DNA of 64,000 bases from Tetrahymena elliotti 4EA. Its lineage: Eukaryota > Ciliophora > Oligohymenophorea > Hymenostomatida > Tetrahymenidae. The position numbers and the translations under genes were made by a program. The notes below the pieces were generated by a model. That model saw only the letters and a list, made by a program, of their open reading frames with translations, was not told where the DNA came from and did no database searches. The DNA is taken from contig JH720375.1 in the NCBI GenBank assembly GCA_000231825.2, forward strand, positions 110,096-174,095, read 5' to 3'. Positions 63,373 through 64,000 of the stretch are shown in pieces (within the stretch, counting starts at the first letter, position 1; the number at the start of each line of letters is the position of its first letter).

Positions 63373-64000
63373 TCAGCATTCACTTTAGCTTACTTCATTA
63401 CTTGATCTTTGAATTTTTGATATTGGTTCATTTATTTTTTAAGAGTTTTTTGAGTCTATTTTTTTCATCATGTTAAGTAAACTTGATTTCGGTTTTTAGC
63501 TTAATTTTTTTGAATGTTTTGATTTTTCTCTCTTTTTTGATAACTTATCCATCCAAATCTTTTTAATTTAGCGGATAACTTAAGTTATATTATTTTATGG
63601 GTAATAAACATTATATTCCTTCATTACATCAAAATCTTTCTCTATTTTTTCAAAGTAAAACTATTCGAAATTTTAACTTACTTATTTTTGCTAATCAACA
63701 TTTTCAGCATTTGTGATTAATTATTTTTATTCTTATTTATTATTATCACTTATTTTTTAATTTAAATCTGATAAGTTAGAGTAATATTTAGGAGATTCTA
63801 TTCTGGAATCGCTAAACTATTTAGCTGCCATATTATTACATGCGATTTATAAGTTTATGTATTAAGCAGCTTAAATTTAAGTTCCTAAATGATTGAAATT
63901 TTTCGTTGCATTTCTTTTAAAATTGTCTTAGAAGTTTTTCAGACTAGAAGTACTATCATGTCTCTTCATAGTTCGTACTGTTTTCTAATAGTTTTACCTT
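63373..64000 (-). CDS. 3' end of an unknown basic, coiled-coil-rich protein, cut by the right edge
   Basis: An open frame runs from the right edge to TGA at 63373-63375, about 209 residues, on the minus strand. It begins mid-protein (for example VRTMKRHDSTSSLKNF), continues with AAKQFSDSRIESPKYYSNL and ends with a lysine/serine-rich tail (KLSKKREKSKHSKKLSQKPK and onward). The codon pattern and many in-frame TAA/TAG codons are as in neighbouring genes. A short GTAAAA at the very edge could be an intron donor, so the first few residues are doubtful. No domain is recognised. Its stop lies 208 bases from that of the RCC1 gene, in convergent layout. Confidence 0.65.

Noticed and set aside
1..64000. 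Reading the many in-frame TAA/TAG codons as stops (mass pseudogenes)
   Set aside because: They fall at positions occupied by ordinary residues in conserved domains of peroxiredoxin, kinesin, tRNase Z and carrier, and all frames end at TGA, so they encode glutamine.

Overview
The window looks like macronuclear-type DNA of a ciliate of the Tetrahymena group. It is roughly 80% A+T. Every recognisable protein reads through TAA and TAG as glutamine and ends only at TGA (ciliate nuclear code, table 6). Genes are split by short AT-rich GT-AG introns, mostly 45-230 nt, and separated by 0.2-3 kb of very AT-rich DNA. A reading with the standard code sees only fragments. All exon models here were built by hand; in every complete model the exon lengths and splice phases add up to an intact frame.

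Left part (1-17 kb): a secreted/surface beta-helix protein cut by the left edge (minus); a small protein with an N-myristoylation/palmitoylation start (minus); a REV7/MAD2L2-type HORMA protein (minus); a secretory-pathway 2-Cys peroxiredoxin (minus); a 993-aa von Willebrand A protein (minus); an LRR-like protein (plus); a Q/N-rich protein built from micro-exons (minus).

Middle (17-42 kb): a large guanylate-binding-protein-like GTPase with a 39-bp in-frame tandem repeat (plus); a SHAQKYF-class MYB factor (minus); an atypical E2F with two DNA-binding domains (minus); mitoribosomal protein mS41 (plus); an SLC25 mitochondrial carrier (plus); and, convergent with it, a hormone-sensitive-lipase-like hydrolase (minus).

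Right part (42-64 kb): a 1533-aa low-complexity protein with about 13 FDDIPVG-like repeats and two C2HC zinc fingers (minus); an EF-hand protein (plus) followed by a decayed copy of its own 3' end; a SEC14/CRAL-TRIO protein (plus); long-form tRNase Z (minus); a CENP-E-like kinesin motor followed closely, and possibly in one frame, by an RCC1-repeat protein (plus); and the 3' end of an unknown gene cut by the right edge (minus).

The genes do not form one pathway. Several concern nuclear or chromosome functions (REV7, E2F, MYB, tRNase Z, CENP-E-like kinesin, RCC1) and two are mitochondrial. I saw no rRNA, tRNA, CRISPR array, transposase, phage gene or viral gene. The most interesting items are the possible kinesin-RCC1 fusion, the double-DBD E2F next to a MYB gene, the divergent GBP-like GTPase, the FDDIPVG/zinc-finger protein, and decayed gene duplicates beside two genes.
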